A stretch of 64,000 bases of DNA. Origin: Histomonas meleagridis. Lineage: Eukaryota; Parabasalia; Tritrichomonadida; Dientamoebidae. Location: positions 248,001 to 312,000 of the forward strand of contig WSYJ01000060.1 of NCBI GenBank assembly GCA_020186115.1, written 5' to 3'. A program made the translations under genes and the position numbers. Positions 46,399-57,457 of the stretch are shown here, in pieces. How positions within the stretch are numbered: position 1 is the first letter of the stretch; every line of letters begins with the position of its first letter. The notes under the pieces are model-generated. The model saw only the letters and a list, made by a program, of their open reading frames with translations, had not been told where the DNA came from and made no database searches.

Positions 46399-48939
46399 AT
46401 GTTATGTGAAATATTAATGGATGAAGAAAGAAATGTTGATCTTATACTTGAAAATTTATTTAATTTAGAAATCCCTGTTTCAAAACAAACTTTTAGTGAA
46501 ATGTCAAGGTACAGAGCAGAACTTCCATTTAATTTTGTATATCGTTGTGCTTTGATTCTTCAACAGATATCACGAATTGAACTTCAACCACATGAAGTTC
46601 AAAGAATGGAGTTAATTACAAACTTAATGTCAGCAACTATTTCTACTAAACTTTTTCAAGAACAATGGATCACAAATAATCAAGAAGAAAAGAAAAATAT
46701 AATCAAAGATCTTTTTGCAAAAACACTTGGTAATCCATATCATATCATGTCTCAAAATGCATGTTTTTCACTTTCACGAATCGCAATAATTTCACTTATT
46801 AATAATGAATGGCTTTCATTTTTTGATGACATGAAGTCACTTATTTTTTCTGAATCTGTAGGTGATGGTTATCAAATTGCAAATTCCATTAAGTTAATTC
46901 AGGATGTTATTGATTCCAATATCATTACTCCAAATTATCCAAAATTTGACTCAGTCACATCATTTATTTACTCGCTTTTATTGTATGATTGGAAAAGCAT
47001 ATTCACTGAAGATTTTGAGTCATATTCAAATATCCAAATTAATGTACTTAAACTTTTCAAAAGTTCATTTCATCTTTTAACCAAATTTTTAAACTTGCAA
47101 AACTATTGCACACAAATTATCTCGTTTCTTTTAACATTACCTGATGAACTTAGTGAATATACATATGATATCTTAAGTCTAATATTTGATAATTCATATC
47201 GTATAATTTCACCAATTAACAACAAAAACAATTTTGAACCACTTAATATGTTGTGTCATTCTATTTTCGAACATGTTTTAAATGATATTAATAATAATAA
47301 TTTATATTCGATACGATTTATGAAACGAATTTCTGAAATCGAATATGAAATTATCAACACGAAAAATTCGAATTACATTTCGAATCATTTTATTTTAGGA
47401 CTATATAAACAAATTTTACCGATTTTCATGAAAATTATTATAGAAAATGATTTAAATGAAGAAGAAGAACAAATAATTAACGAAGTAACAAAATGTTTAA
47501 AATCATTTATTAAAACAGAACCACAAAAACTTATTCAAGAAATTTCGGATTTATTTCGAATGAATATAATTGGGAATGAACAACAAAAATATTTAGCGAT
47601 TAAAGTATTAAATTGTTCAACGAATTATTGTTCAATTGAATTACCGAAAAATTATTTAATAAATATTTTTGATTGCATTACAGAAAGTCAATTTTATACA
47701 TTAAAAAAGTCATCTTTAAGTTTGATATATAATTTATTAAAACGATTTCAAAACATTATTGATGAATCTGATATTAATTCTGTTTTTACTATTCTAAATA
47801 AAAATATTATTCAGTCGGAAATATTAATAAAAGAATCATTTAAATTTATGAATAAATTTATACAAACACAAAACATAAATTTAATTTATGAACAAATTGT
47901 TTCGATTCTTTCACAAACGAATAATAATGAATCATTTTATATATATCCAACTTTAATTAAATGTTTAAATAATAATAAAAATAATGAAAGAATTAATGAA
48001 ATTATTCAATTGTTATTTGATAAATTAAATGATATTAATGAATTGGAAATAATTTTCATAATAACAAATGTGTTAATAGAAATATTTCATATAATAAAAG
48101 ATAATATTAATAATTATATTACATCAATAATTAATTTCATTAAAAACATTACAAATATAAATAAAATCGAATTAAATGACGAAAATAATAGTAAATTTTA
48201 TTTCGATGAAAATATTTTGTTATTATTAATCGAAATTTCGCAATATTTATTTGCTAATGATAATGATTTTACAGAGAAATTTATAAATTATTTATTCCAA
48301 AGTCAAGAAATTATATTTAATAATCAAAAAATTCTATTTTTATCTTCTCAATTATTATCAAATTTGTGTTTAAATAATCCCGAAAAAATGTATAATCAAA
48401 TTGAGCTATTGCAAAAATGGTTTTCTAATATATTATCTGATGAATCAAACATATTTTATGATTCATCATTATTATTAAATATATTTTCTGATATAATAAA
48501 TGGATTTAAAGATAAATCCGAACCTTTTTTAATGATTTTCTTTTCGAATACTGAAAAAATTTGTTTGAAATTAATGAATTCGAATGGTTTGGAAATCAAT
48601 TTCATTAAAAATAATATCGAATCGATTTTTAGAGTTTTTTTGTCTTTTGTAATGAATTGTAAATTACCAATTGAAATAAGGTATTTAATACAAAATTATA
48701 TAATTTCATTGATTAAAGAAATGAAAAATATTATATTTAGTGATGAAAATTTGATTTGTTTTGTTGTTATGTTCTTCGATAACTTTTATAATAATAATGA
48801 AACAAAACAAAGAATTAAATTTATAGCACAACAAAATATTATTAAAGAGTTGTTTATATATGCTAAAAAAGTTAAAAAGTTCCCAAATTTTGATGCAAAA
48901 GTTAATTACTTATATATGGAATTATATACGAATGAATGA
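46399..48939 (+). CDS. Importin-beta/karyopherin-like HEAT-repeat protein
   Basis: 846 residues, helical throughout. The N-terminus, with NLFNLEIPVSKQTFSEMSRY then RAELPFNFVYRCALILQQIS, resembles the start of karyopherins. Paired helices of HEAT type continue to the end (VLKLFKSSFHLLTKFL, LIFDNSYRIISP). The length fits importin-beta family members. The sequence is highly Asn/Ile/Lys-biased (very AT-rich) in its second half, which makes subfamily assignment by eye impossible. I call nuclear transport receptor with moderate confidence. It could also be another HEAT scaffold. Confidence 0.55.
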   Translation: MLCEILMDEERNVDLILENLFNLEIPVSKQTFSEMSRYRAELPFNFVYRCALILQQISRIELQPHEVQRMELITNLMSATISTKLFQEQWITNNQEEKKNIIKDLFAKTLGNPYHIMSQNACFSLSRIAIISLINNEWLSFFDDMKSLIFSESVGDGYQIANSIKLIQDVIDSNIITPNYPKFDSVTSFIYSLLLYDWKSIFTEDFESYSNIQINVLKLFKSSFHLLTKFLNLQNYCTQIISFLLTLPDELSEYTYDILSLIFDNSYRIISPINNKNNFEPLNMLCHSIFEHVLNDINNNNLYSIRFMKRISEIEYEIINTKNSNYISNHFILGLYKQILPIFMKIIIENDLNEEEEQIINEVTKCLKSFIKTEPQKLIQEISDLFRMNIIGNEQQKYLAIKVLNCSTNYCSIELPKNYLINIFDCITESQFYTLKKSSLSLIYNLLKRFQNIIDESDINSVFTILNKNIIQSEILIKESFKFMNKFIQTQNINLIYEQIVSILSQTNNNESFYIYPTLIKCLNNNKNNERINEIIQLLFDKLNDINELEIIFIITNVLIEIFHIIKDNINNYITSIINFIKNITNINKIELNDENNSKFYFDENILLLLIEISQYLFANDNDFTEKFINYLFQSQEIIFNNQKILFLSSQLLSNLCLNNPEKMYNQIELLQKWFSNILSDESNIFYDSSLLLNIFSDIINGFKDKSEPFLMIFFSNTEKICLKLMNSNGLEINFIKNNIESIFRVFLSFVMNCKLPIEIRYLIQNYIISLIKEMKNIIFSDENLICFVVMFFDNFYNNNETKQRIKFIAQQNIIKELFIYAKKVKKFPNFDAKVNYLYMELYTNE

Positions 48940-49215
48940 TAAAATAATATGTTAAATAAATAAAAATAAATTTTTAAAGCTTAATTTTGTTATTATTACA
49001 TATGTTTTATAAATGTAACTCTGAATTTCTATGTATAATTTTCACAAACAGAACCGAGCAAATTTGAAACTTTTTTCATATGATTTCAAACGACTGGTCT
49101 TAGAATTATATTATAGCCGTTTAGAAATAAACTTGAACGCGTAAGGTGGAGCATCATTGAAATTCCCACAAATAAAAATTTACGATAGGCATCAAAAAAA
49201 CCCCAGATCACAAAA

Positions 49216-51621
49216 ATGGAAACAAAGGGAGAAAAACTCTTCAGACAAATTCAAGTTGAACTTTCTGAATACATTGTACAATTATCTGATTTCGTTATCC
49301 AAAAAGAAATCGGAAAAGGAGGAAATGGGATTGTATATATGGGGTTCCAAAAATCAACAAATTTTATAGTTGCCATAAAACAACCACACGTAGAAGAGAA
49401 CAAAGACAACACTTTATTAAATTTTTGTCTCGAAATACAAGTACTTTCACATTGTGATTTTCCAAATCTTTTAAAATTTATTGGATTTACAGTGACAAAA
49501 CCTTTTTCAATAATTACAGAATATGTTCCATGCGGTTCATTATACCAAACCATTCATTCATCCAAAAGCAAGATAAAATTATCAGGTGATCAAAAAAACA
49601 TTATTGCTATTGGTATTGCTGCAGGGATGTATAAACTTCATCAACGTGATATTATTTATCGTGATTTAAAATCCAGTAATGTTTTGCTTAACGATAAAAC
49701 AGAACCAATCATTTGTGACTTTGGCTCTGCAATTTTTATTGATATTGAAGACATTGTTCCTATGATAACTCGAGTTGGTACTCCTGGTTGGATGGCTCCT
49801 GAATTATTTCGAGCGGGTACATATACAAATAAAGTCGATGTATATTCATATGGAATGATATTATGGGAACTTGAAACTGGCTTAATTCCATATCAAGGAT
49901 ATTCATATGAGCAAATTTCAGAAGCTGTAAAGAAAGATGAAAAGCCTTCTATTCCTCCACGAGCACCACAAGGACTTAAGACACTTATTCAATATTGTTG
50001 GCATCAAAATCCAGATAAAAGACCTTCTTTTGAAAAAATTCTCAAATATTTCTTCACTAAAAAAGCATATTTTGAAGGTGCAAAAGATGAAACAATTCAA
50101 ACGTTAAAAGATACATTTGAAAAATTGGAAGCAGATGAAGCAAAGAAAATTCGTATTCCAGATAATATTCCAAAGTTTTTTGCCAAAAAGAATCCAGCAA
50201 AAATTCTTACATTTACGAATGCAATAACAATTGAAACGTGTAAACAATTTTTCGATTCTGTTATGTTCCTAGTCAATAATGAAGAAAATATACAAGTTAA
50301 TCAAATTGCTCTTTTCGAAGTTCTAAAATTGATTTCGAAGGATAAAGAATGTCTTAATTTCTTTATTGAACATGAATATGCAAAACAACTTCCATTTAAT
50401 AATGATGATCTTTTAGATATATCACTTTCTATAATAATTCCTATTTTAGAAAGTGGGAAAATAATAAAATCCGAAGTATTACAAAAAACAGATAAATTAA
50501 TTCCAAAAAATGCGCTTAAAATGGCTCGTTTATATTCGATATTATTAAATCAAAAAGAAAATGAATTAATATCAACACAAAACCTTCGTATTGCAGAATT
50601 GTTAATTATGTGGTCAGATGTATTCATAAAAAATGGTGCAGCACAACCATTACTTCAAATGTTATATCAATTAATTAAAATAATTCCTCATTTTATAGAA
50701 AGTAGAGGAAGATATTGTATGAATGTTTTTGTACAATGTTTAGAATCAAATGATGAAGAAATAGTAAAAACAGCTTATTCTGTTTTATATGCACTTAGAG
50801 ATCAAGATATCAAAATTACAAATGAAGTTATTGTAAAACATCTTAAAGATAATAAAAATATAGAACGTGCATTAAAATTACTTTCTGTTATGGAACCAGA
50901 AGAAATAACAATTGAAATATTAGATTTAATTATAAAACATTTTCAAGCTTCAAAATGGGCCTTTTTCGCATTTCTTAATTTATGTGAAAGTAAAGAATTA
51001 AAATCAAATTTAATTGATTATTTTGTTAAATTACTTTCATCTGATAAATTTACAGAAGAACAAAAATTAAGTTTCCTTCTAGTTTTAACCAAAAATGAAG
51101 GAATTATAGAATATATACCAAAAAATATTGAAATTTATATATTTTTAAAGTCACTTATTGTTTCTAAAGACTATGATAAATTAAATATTGTTTGTTCCTA
51201 TCTAAGAAAATTGGATTTTGATCCAATATCTTTAGGATTGCTTCATTTATCTTCTTTGCTTAAAAACTTCTTAGAAATAATTGTCGAAATTAATCAAGAA
51301 GAGTTTTATTTACTCGGTTATTTATTAATTGATCATTTAGGAAGGGTCGAATATTTACCTGAATTTACAATAATTTTAAAGCCTTCATTAGAACATTTAC
51401 ATGAAGATACTTGGCTTCAATATTGTGCATTAAGTTATTATGCAATAATTAGTAATTATATGGAAGCACTTCCTGAAATAATGAAATATAATGTAATAAA
51501 TGAACTTCAATCTTATAAATTTACTGGATTGAGTTATCAATGCGCTTCAACAGCAATTTCAAATATTAAAAATTTGTTAAAGGAAATTAGAAAAACAAAT
51601 GGAAACAAAAAGGATATATAG
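49216..51621 (+). CDS. TKL-family protein kinase with helical C-terminus (second copy)
   Basis: 801 residues with the same layout as the gene at 38437: kinase domain (about residues 25-285) plus a long helical-repeat tail. Glycine loop GKGGNGIVY (33-41), Lys55 in VAIKQ, DFGSAIF and GTPGWMAPELF are present. The catalytic loop reads YRDLKSSN instead of HRDLKSxN, a substitution seen in some active kinases. The tail ends with YCALSYYAIISNYMEALPEI, similar in character to the other kinase's end (MVILTMYQQTLPVFIKYN), suggesting paralogy across the whole length. Confidence 0.87.
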   Translation: METKGEKLFRQIQVELSEYIVQLSDFVIQKEIGKGGNGIVYMGFQKSTNFIVAIKQPHVEENKDNTLLNFCLEIQVLSHCDFPNLLKFIGFTVTKPFSIITEYVPCGSLYQTIHSSKSKIKLSGDQKNIIAIGIAAGMYKLHQRDIIYRDLKSSNVLLNDKTEPIICDFGSAIFIDIEDIVPMITRVGTPGWMAPELFRAGTYTNKVDVYSYGMILWELETGLIPYQGYSYEQISEAVKKDEKPSIPPRAPQGLKTLIQYCWHQNPDKRPSFEKILKYFFTKKAYFEGAKDETIQTLKDTFEKLEADEAKKIRIPDNIPKFFAKKNPAKILTFTNAITIETCKQFFDSVMFLVNNEENIQVNQIALFEVLKLISKDKECLNFFIEHEYAKQLPFNNDDLLDISLSIIIPILESGKIIKSEVLQKTDKLIPKNALKMARLYSILLNQKENELISTQNLRIAELLIMWSDVFIKNGAAQPLLQMLYQLIKIIPHFIESRGRYCMNVFVQCLESNDEEIVKTAYSVLYALRDQDIKITNEVIVKHLKDNKNIERALKLLSVMEPEEITIEILDLIIKHFQASKWAFFAFLNLCESKELKSNLIDYFVKLLSSDKFTEEQKLSFLLVLTKNEGIIEYIPKNIEIYIFLKSLIVSKDYDKLNIVCSYLRKLDFDPISLGLLHLSSLLKNFLEIIVEINQEEFYLLGYLLIDHLGRVEYLPEFTIILKPSLEHLHEDTWLQYCALSYYAIISNYMEALPEIMKYNVINELQSYKFTGLSYQCASTAISNIKNLLKEIRKTNGNKKDI

Positions 51622-52278
51622 AGAATCAAAATGTTTGCTAAGAAATGTTTAATGTTAATAAAAATAGTATTGTTTTAATAATAAATTTGTACGTATGTTC
51701 TTTTGAGATAATGTTTTTAAAATATAAAAGCATTGAATAATAATGTGCTCGAAATGTTTCTTAAAGAAGCTTTAGAGTGTTTTCATCTTTTTAAGTTTGA
51801 TTAGATCATAAACACTTCTTGAACATTTTATTTTGCTGATACTTGTTTTAACGTTTTACAAACAAATCAAAAATTTTAATAATGTCTGAAAATGAATATT
51901 TGTATATCATATATATGTTAACATATTATTAAATGAAATATATAATATTAGGCGCTGGAATGCCAAAAAATTAGAAATCTTAAATACCAAGAATTCTGTA
52001 CATAGTTGATGTAATATTTATTGACTTCCTATTTTTTTTTTATCAATTTTACAATATCCTTAAAATTGTTTTCAGATGTATACATAAATATTTTTAATAA
52101 TTTCTAAATATTATTTTGAAATATCAAATTATTAAAACAAATATAAAATTAAAGGTAAAAATTTTTCATAATTTTAAAAACAATTGGTGGTATGTTATAA
52201 TGTTTTCTGTTCGTTCATAGAATAATTAAAAACAATTTTTATTAAAAACAATAAATAGAACCATGAACTAGCCTTAAG
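51622..52278. other. Intergenic between convergent genes
   Basis: 657 bp, extremely AT-rich. No gene or RNA is seen. Confidence 0.5.
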
Positions 52279-52716
52279 TTATGACCACTTTTCACTAGTA
52301 ATATTTTTCGAAGGGTTATTAATTAATTTTTGGAATTGTTTTGAAATTTTTGCAAATTCAAAATACCATTCATCTTCTTCGGAATGAGGCATTAAGAGGA
52401 GGCGCTTTTGAAACCAATTTTTTTGTTCTAAAGCAATATCATATATAATGCTTTTTTTCGAAAAATTGTTTAAAATATCATTCCACCCTTTTGAACAATC
52501 TTCTGCCCATTCATCAACATTTTGGTATTCATTATTTTTTAGTTTGCCTAAAATTATTGAGAAATCTGTTGTATCTTGCATAATCCATTTGCTTTCTTGA
52601 AAAGATAATTTTGTTACTTCCGTTTCTTGTTTATCAATTGAAAGACATTTAAATAAAGGTCTTGCTAACATTTTTTCTGTAATTTGGATGCACATCCTCT
52701 TTTCTGCTCTGTTCAT
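52279..52716 (-). CDS. Bromodomain-like small protein
   Basis: 145 residues. The pattern LARPLFKCLSID ... DFSIILGKLKNNEYQNVDEW + AEDCSKGWNDILNNFS resembles bromodomain helices Z-A-B (the PMDLxTIxxKLxxxxY region), but the ZA-loop proline and the acetyl-lysine Asn motif are not obvious. Trichomonads have many small divergent bromodomain-like proteins. It would act on acetylated histones if functional. The frame is intact with a clean ATG. It lies 120 bp from the stop of the actin-related gene on the same strand. Confidence 0.5.
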   Translation of the reverse strand: MNRAEKRMCIQITEKMLARPLFKCLSIDKQETEVTKLSFQESKWIMQDTTDFSIILGKLKNNEYQNVDEWAEDCSKGWNDILNNFSKKSIIYDIALEQKNWFQKRLLLMPHSEEDEWYFEFAKISKQFQKLINNPSKNITSEKWS

Positions 52717-52835
52717 CTCATTGATAAAATATATTTTTAGTTAAAAAAATTGTGCCGACATATTTTTACACAAATTTCTTCTTGCCAAAAAACGAATACT
52801 TATGATTGAAAACTTTACAAAATGATCCGTTTGAT

Positions 52836-53936
52836 TTAGAAGCATTTCAAGTGTACAATTGAGTTTCCTGTTTCATCATATTCTTCTTTTGTTATCCACA
52901 TTTGACTAAATGTTGCCAATGATGCTAAAACAGATCCACCAATCCAAGCCGAGATATCTCTATTCTTTGGCGCCATTATGCGTAAATTTGTTTCAGCTAG
53001 TTTCGATACATCTTTTTTCAACCTCTCACTTAAACCAGGTAACATAGATGTTCCTCCTGCAAGCAAAATATTGCTACAAAAATGTGCTCTTAAATCTCCA
53101 CATTTATCAAGAGTCTCATTAACAAGAATTGGGAGCCCAGGCTGCTGAACTTGCACCATTGGTGGGTCAAAAAGTGGTTCAGTGCATTTGAAGCGTTGAG
53201 TAGAAAGTGCAATTTCATTATCATTTGAAATAGGATACTTTATCGCAAACTCATTAAGATACTCGGCTTTCTGCATCTCAGCGTCGACATCAAGTGCAAC
53301 ATAACAATACTTTTCTTTGATGTCTCGAAGAATCTTAGATTCAGAACTCTTTTGTAATGTAATATCGCTTTGGGATAGAAGCTTCTTAAGTGCCTCATTG
53401 ATGTGAAAACCACCAATGTCGAGTTTGGAAAGAATATGCGTCATTGCATAACATTCAAAAATTGGTAATATATTAACACTCGTCAAACCAGCATCAATAA
53501 CAAGACCTGTGGTTTGACCAGAATGATACAAAGAAAGAATTTCGGGAAATGTTGAGTAATATGAAGGAACTTGAAATTTTTCCATCATGATTTCAATTGA
53601 TCTTTCTCTTGATATTTTTGTTGCATATGGAGATTCTGTGATAAGAACTGGATGTTCTTCTGGTTTAAGTTTGAGTTTATTTTGGATGATTTCTTTCCAA
53701 ATTTGTTCTATTGATTCATAGTCTACAATTGTACGATTTTCGATTGGACATGTTACTGATTTCGTGTTTTTTCGTCGGAGAGCATCATGTCCAATATAAT
53801 AATTAATTTCTTCACTTTTATGTTTCCTTTTGGACCCAATATATGGGGGCACTGAAACTGCTGGTTCAGGTTCACCGCTCAACCCTGCACGGATTAAATA
53901 ACTACCGTTATCAATCACAATGGTACTAATTTCCAT
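52836..53936 (-). CDS. Divergent actin-related protein
   Basis: 366 residues. The actin fold is recognisable end to end. Phosphate loop 1 IDNGSYLIRAGLSG is kept. The adenosine motif LLAGGTSMLPGLSERL and the C-terminus WIGGSVLASLATFSQMWITK + EEYDETG...HLKCF are close to actin. Phosphate loop 2, normally DSGDGVTH, reads VIDAGLTSVNILPIF, losing the DG that binds the ATP phosphates and metal. The middle of the protein is much more diverged than the C-terminus. It is not conventional actin. Which Arp class it belongs to (cytoskeletal, dynactin or nuclear) cannot be said by eye. Divergent with the VPS9-like gene, ATGs 72 bp apart. Confidence 0.82.
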   Translation of the reverse strand: MEISTIVIDNGSYLIRAGLSGEPEPAVSVPPYIGSKRKHKSEEINYYIGHDALRRKNTKSVTCPIENRTIVDYESIEQIWKEIIQNKLKLKPEEHPVLITESPYATKISRERSIEIMMEKFQVPSYYSTFPEILSLYHSGQTTGLVIDAGLTSVNILPIFECYAMTHILSKLDIGGFHINEALKKLLSQSDITLQKSSESKILRDIKEKYCYVALDVDAEMQKAEYLNEFAIKYPISNDNEIALSTQRFKCTEPLFDPPMVQVQQPGLPILVNETLDKCGDLRAHFCSNILLAGGTSMLPGLSERLKKDVSKLAETNLRIMAPKNRDISAWIGGSVLASLATFSQMWITKEEYDETGNSIVHLKCF

Positions 53937-54008
53937 ATTTGATAAACCTCTGTCACTTTTTATCTTTTTACGTTATTGTCAGCAAATTCATCAACACAAA
54001 AAATACAA

Positions 54009-55625
54009 ATGCTGAGTGCAGGAGAAACAGACATTCAAAATAAAGAAAAACCAAAACGTTTTGACTTCAAACTTCCTGCTATATCAACAGAATCTGCTTC
54101 TTATGTAATTCTATATCCACCAAACTCAAAACAGGGAAATGAAGCCGCGACACGCTTTAAAACATCATTGAAAAAAATGGAGGAATATTATCGATATTTT
54201 GACAACAAAGTAAATTCTCAAAAAATCAAATTTTATAACTATCAAATAAATTTAGAATTACCAAATATTAATCCAATCGCTCGTTACTGTGCTTTAAAGC
54301 TCGAAAGAATGGATAATAAATTGCAACTTTTATATCACAAATTGTATGAAAAAGGGCGTGATATTTCATCAGAAGTAATCTCTTTTTTAAAACAGTGTAA
54401 ATCTAGTGGCTCTATTTCCGTCGTGTGTAAATATCAAGAATTTTGGAAATCAATGAATTCGTCAATCCAAAACAATCAATATCTAGATAAATACAGAATA
54501 AGGATACAGCGGCTCAATAACTATGCTTTAACTCTCAAAAAATTCAAACAAATCCCAGATGTATCAATAAATGAAATTCATGTTCAATTAGAAATAGCTT
54601 CCAAAAATTTCATTCCTTTTATTGATTATTGTCCACCATCAGCATTTGACCAAATATTTTATGATTATATTTGTTGCAACAACATGCTTTCATATTTTGA
54701 TAAAATTATTTCCAAAATTGCATCTGATCCTCGGATATCAAATCCTAAAACCCAAACACATTTTAGTCTTCCTAAAGCACAATTTTCATCATCGCCTTCA
54801 TTAGGAAGTTTTTCATCACAAGAAGAATTATCAGAAAGTGTAATTCTTAAAAAACCTAAAGAAATCCCAAAGAAGAAATATACAATAGACCTGGCAGATC
54901 TCGTTGAACTTATGAAGTTATTTTTAAAAAAACTATCTATTAAATCCAATTCCTTGCAGTCGGTAGTCAACTGCAGTATAATTCGAATATTTTTCGACCG
55001 TTTATATATCGTAAAGCCGTCAATTTTAAAAAGTGACGATGAAACTTATTTTTTTGCTGAAAAGTGCGCGTTATTAAAATCTTCAACACCATATGATATG
55101 TCTATACCCACCACACTCATTAAGGAAGAATTTTCAAATGTTCCATGTTCAATAATTTATACTAATTCACCAATAATGAAAGATGCACTTAATGATTTAG
55201 AAATGATACAATTCTTAACAAATCCTATTGACATTATTTATAATGTTTTTGATTCTTTAAAATGTGTTGAGGTGTTTTCTGAGAAAAATAGATTAGAACA
55301 AAAATATGGAATTTTTGCTTCGATGTTTTCAGGAGCTAAAAATGAAAAAAGTAATTTATCTTTCGATGATATTTTTGCTCTTTTTATATCTGTTGTGGCT
55401 AATTCTTATCCTGCGAATTATGAATCTGTGTGTTCTTTGTTGGAGGCGATAAGAAATTTGAAATTTTCTTCTCATCTCGAATTTGCAAAAAATCTTTTGG
55501 AATCTGCTTATAATTATATATCAGAAATGAATGTAAATGATTTGTTCAGACAACCTAATGACCATAGAGATCCTTTGAACTTAATGGTGGTTGCTTCAAA
55601 TGATGCAGAAGAGAGCATAATATAG
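54009..55625 (+). CDS. VPS9-domain-like protein, probable Rab5-family GEF
   Basis: 538 residues from the first ATG at 54009; the frame is open upstream to 53976 without an ATG. The N-terminal 340 residues are helical with a Ser-rich linker (about 265-285), without a recognised domain. The C-terminal third resembles a VPS9 domain: NPIDIIYNVFDSLKCVEVFS, then SFDDIFALFISVVANSYPANYESVCSLLEAI and HLEFAKNLLESAYNYI, matching the 'aDdllPvliyvvikanP...l...i.yl....' pattern. VPS9 proteins activate Rab5/Vps21 in endocytosis. TCACTTTTTATC occurs at 53953, between the divergent starts. Confidence 0.6.
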   Translation: MLSAGETDIQNKEKPKRFDFKLPAISTESASYVILYPPNSKQGNEAATRFKTSLKKMEEYYRYFDNKVNSQKIKFYNYQINLELPNINPIARYCALKLERMDNKLQLLYHKLYEKGRDISSEVISFLKQCKSSGSISVVCKYQEFWKSMNSSIQNNQYLDKYRIRIQRLNNYALTLKKFKQIPDVSINEIHVQLEIASKNFIPFIDYCPPSAFDQIFYDYICCNNMLSYFDKIISKIASDPRISNPKTQTHFSLPKAQFSSSPSLGSFSSQEELSESVILKKPKEIPKKKYTIDLADLVELMKLFLKKLSIKSNSLQSVVNCSIIRIFFDRLYIVKPSILKSDDETYFFAEKCALLKSSTPYDMSIPTTLIKEEFSNVPCSIIYTNSPIMKDALNDLEMIQFLTNPIDIIYNVFDSLKCVEVFSEKNRLEQKYGIFASMFSGAKNEKSNLSFDDIFALFISVVANSYPANYESVCSLLEAIRNLKFSSHLEFAKNLLESAYNYISEMNVNDLFRQPNDHRDPLNLMVVASNDAEESII

Positions 55626-55953
55626 GGAATTCTTATTTTGTTTGTTTATTTTTTAGAGATTTAAATAAAAGCATTAATGTCTGTGAAATTTTTAATACCT
55701 AATAACATTCTTGTGTAAATCATCACTAAAGTTGTGTGACGTAAATTTTCAAACAAGTTTAAAAAGCACTTTTGCCCTCATTGGTGCCAGTAAATTTTTT
55801 CTATAATCATACATTTTGCAACAGAAAGCGGTTATAAATCATCGAAATGTTGAGTATGCCAACAAAATTCGATTGAATATTTCAATACTACCCACTAAAA
55901 ATTCTGTTATGAACGCGATTCAATTTTGATAAGCTTAAAATGATTTGTTCAAA
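55626..55953. other. Intergenic
   Basis: About 330 bp of AT-rich sequence without gene, RNA or repeat. Confidence 0.45.
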
Positions 55954-55962
55954 TCACATTTA
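55954..55962 (+). promoter_or_regulatory. Initiator-like TCACATTTA
   Basis: TCACATTTA abuts the ATG at 55963, fitting TCA-Py-(T/A). It fixes the start of the CK1-family kinase. Confidence 0.55.
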
Positions 55963-56820
55963 ATGCAGAGAAGAGAAATAAAATCAGGAGAAGTAATTTC
56001 TCATTATATAATTGATAAAAAAGTTGGTGAAGGAGGGTATGGTGCTGTTTATTCTGTTTTTGATCAAAATGATAATCAAAAGTATGCAATGAAGATTGAA
56101 TATATGAATGCAAAAAAGAAAGGTTTAACAAATGAAATTCGTGTTTTGTACGAATTGAATGATTGCCCTTACTTTCCACATTTAATTGATGACGGTGTTG
56201 GTGATGACTTTATATATTATGTCATGGAACTTTATGGGCCTTCTCTTCATAAAATTCAAAGAGAAAGTAACAAGAAAAAATTCCCTATAAATCTTGCTAC
56301 AAAAATTGGATTAGAAATGCTTCATGCTATTGAAGCATTACATAAAAAAGGGTTTGTACATCGTGATATAAAACCATCTAATTTCTTAATTAATCAAGAT
56401 TCTGAACAACATATTATGCTTGTTGATTTTGGTCTCACAGAAAAATATTTAGAAAGAAATAACAAAATTCGTCCATATTTATATCATACAGGGTTTCATG
56501 GAACATCACTTTATGCTTCAATTAATATACACCATGGGATAAGATACTCACCAAGAGATGATTTATTATCATGGTTTTATTCTCTAATTGAGATTGCAAA
56601 AGGAAAACTCCCATGGGATAAAAAGATGAATAGAAAACAGATTCAAAGAGCAAAGGAATTTATTCCTTCTATGAAAATATGTAGTGGACTTCCATTTGAA
56701 TTTGATGAAATATACTTTTATTTAAAGAAGCTTAGATATGATAAAATACCAGATTATAAATATTTGGAAAAACTAATGAAACATGCAATTAAGAAAACAG
56801 AAAAAGATAATACAAAATAA
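55963..56820 (+). CDS. Casein kinase 1-family (CK1/TTBK-like) protein kinase
   Basis: 285 residues from the ATG at 55963. Kinase domain: loop VGEGGYGAVY (21-30), Lys44 in AMKIE, HRDIKPSNFLI, VDFGLTEKY, then GFHGTSLYASINIHHG, the CK1-group replacement of APE with a GTxxYAS-like sequence. DDLLSWFYSLIEIAKGKLPW is also typical of CK1/TTBK. The protein is essentially a bare catalytic domain with a short Lys-rich tail, so it lacks the regulatory extension of CK1delta/epsilon. Confidence 0.9.
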   Translation: MQRREIKSGEVISHYIIDKKVGEGGYGAVYSVFDQNDNQKYAMKIEYMNAKKKGLTNEIRVLYELNDCPYFPHLIDDGVGDDFIYYVMELYGPSLHKIQRESNKKKFPINLATKIGLEMLHAIEALHKKGFVHRDIKPSNFLINQDSEQHIMLVDFGLTEKYLERNNKIRPYLYHTGFHGTSLYASINIHHGIRYSPRDDLLSWFYSLIEIAKGKLPWDKKMNRKQIQRAKEFIPSMKICSGLPFEFDEIYFYLKKLRYDKIPDYKYLEKLMKHAIKKTEKDNTK

Positions 56821-57457
56821 AAATAAAGAAATTGTGTTTAATTGAAAATCTATAATAAATAAATGCGTTGTTATTTAACATAAACATTTTTTGAGAATAA
56901 AAGTGATCATTGTTTGAACACGGTGTGTCGATTGGCACTTCTCGATTTGAAAAAAATTGAACGTATCGGATTTTTTGATTTCGTAAATCATGCAAATAAA
57001 AAATTTGCCTATTCAATTGTGTTTCAATATAAATAATCTTGCCCAAAATATTCTATGATAATATAAAATGACATATACGATACAATATAAATTTGTTTCT
57101 GAAAATTATGAATATTATGACGAGATAGATTGAATAATGGATATCGTTGCATTCATCATCAATCATTTGTTGGTATGTTTTAAAATGTGATGTTTTATAT
57201 AACTGAACAAAAAATACGTGCAATTATGACATAAAAATAAATTTATGAAAATAAATAGATAATATTGTATATTAAAATATATCAAGTTGACATTTGTGGA
57301 TATCGATATTACTTGATTATCGAACATTTGCATTAGATCAATAAATGTTGTTTATTCACCAGATATAATCATTAATTCAATAAAAATATAACGAGAGATT
57401 ACCTGTAAAATTTTCTGAGGTACCACGGCAAAAACGGTCGCCCATACATTATTTTAA
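56821..57457. other. Intergenic carrying the ankyrin 5'-flank repeat
   Basis: Beyond the repeat at 56947-57230 there is only AT-rich DNA. A short decayed frame (LLDLKKIERIGFFDFVNHAN) at its left edge matches the 33697-33936 relic. Confidence 0.5.
56947..57230 (+). repeat. Dispersed repeat upstream of ankyrin copy 2
   Basis: Homologous to 33841-34150, with one internal deletion of roughly 25-40 bp and scattered substitutions. Both copies precede members of the same ankyrin family in the same orientation. Confidence 0.75.
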
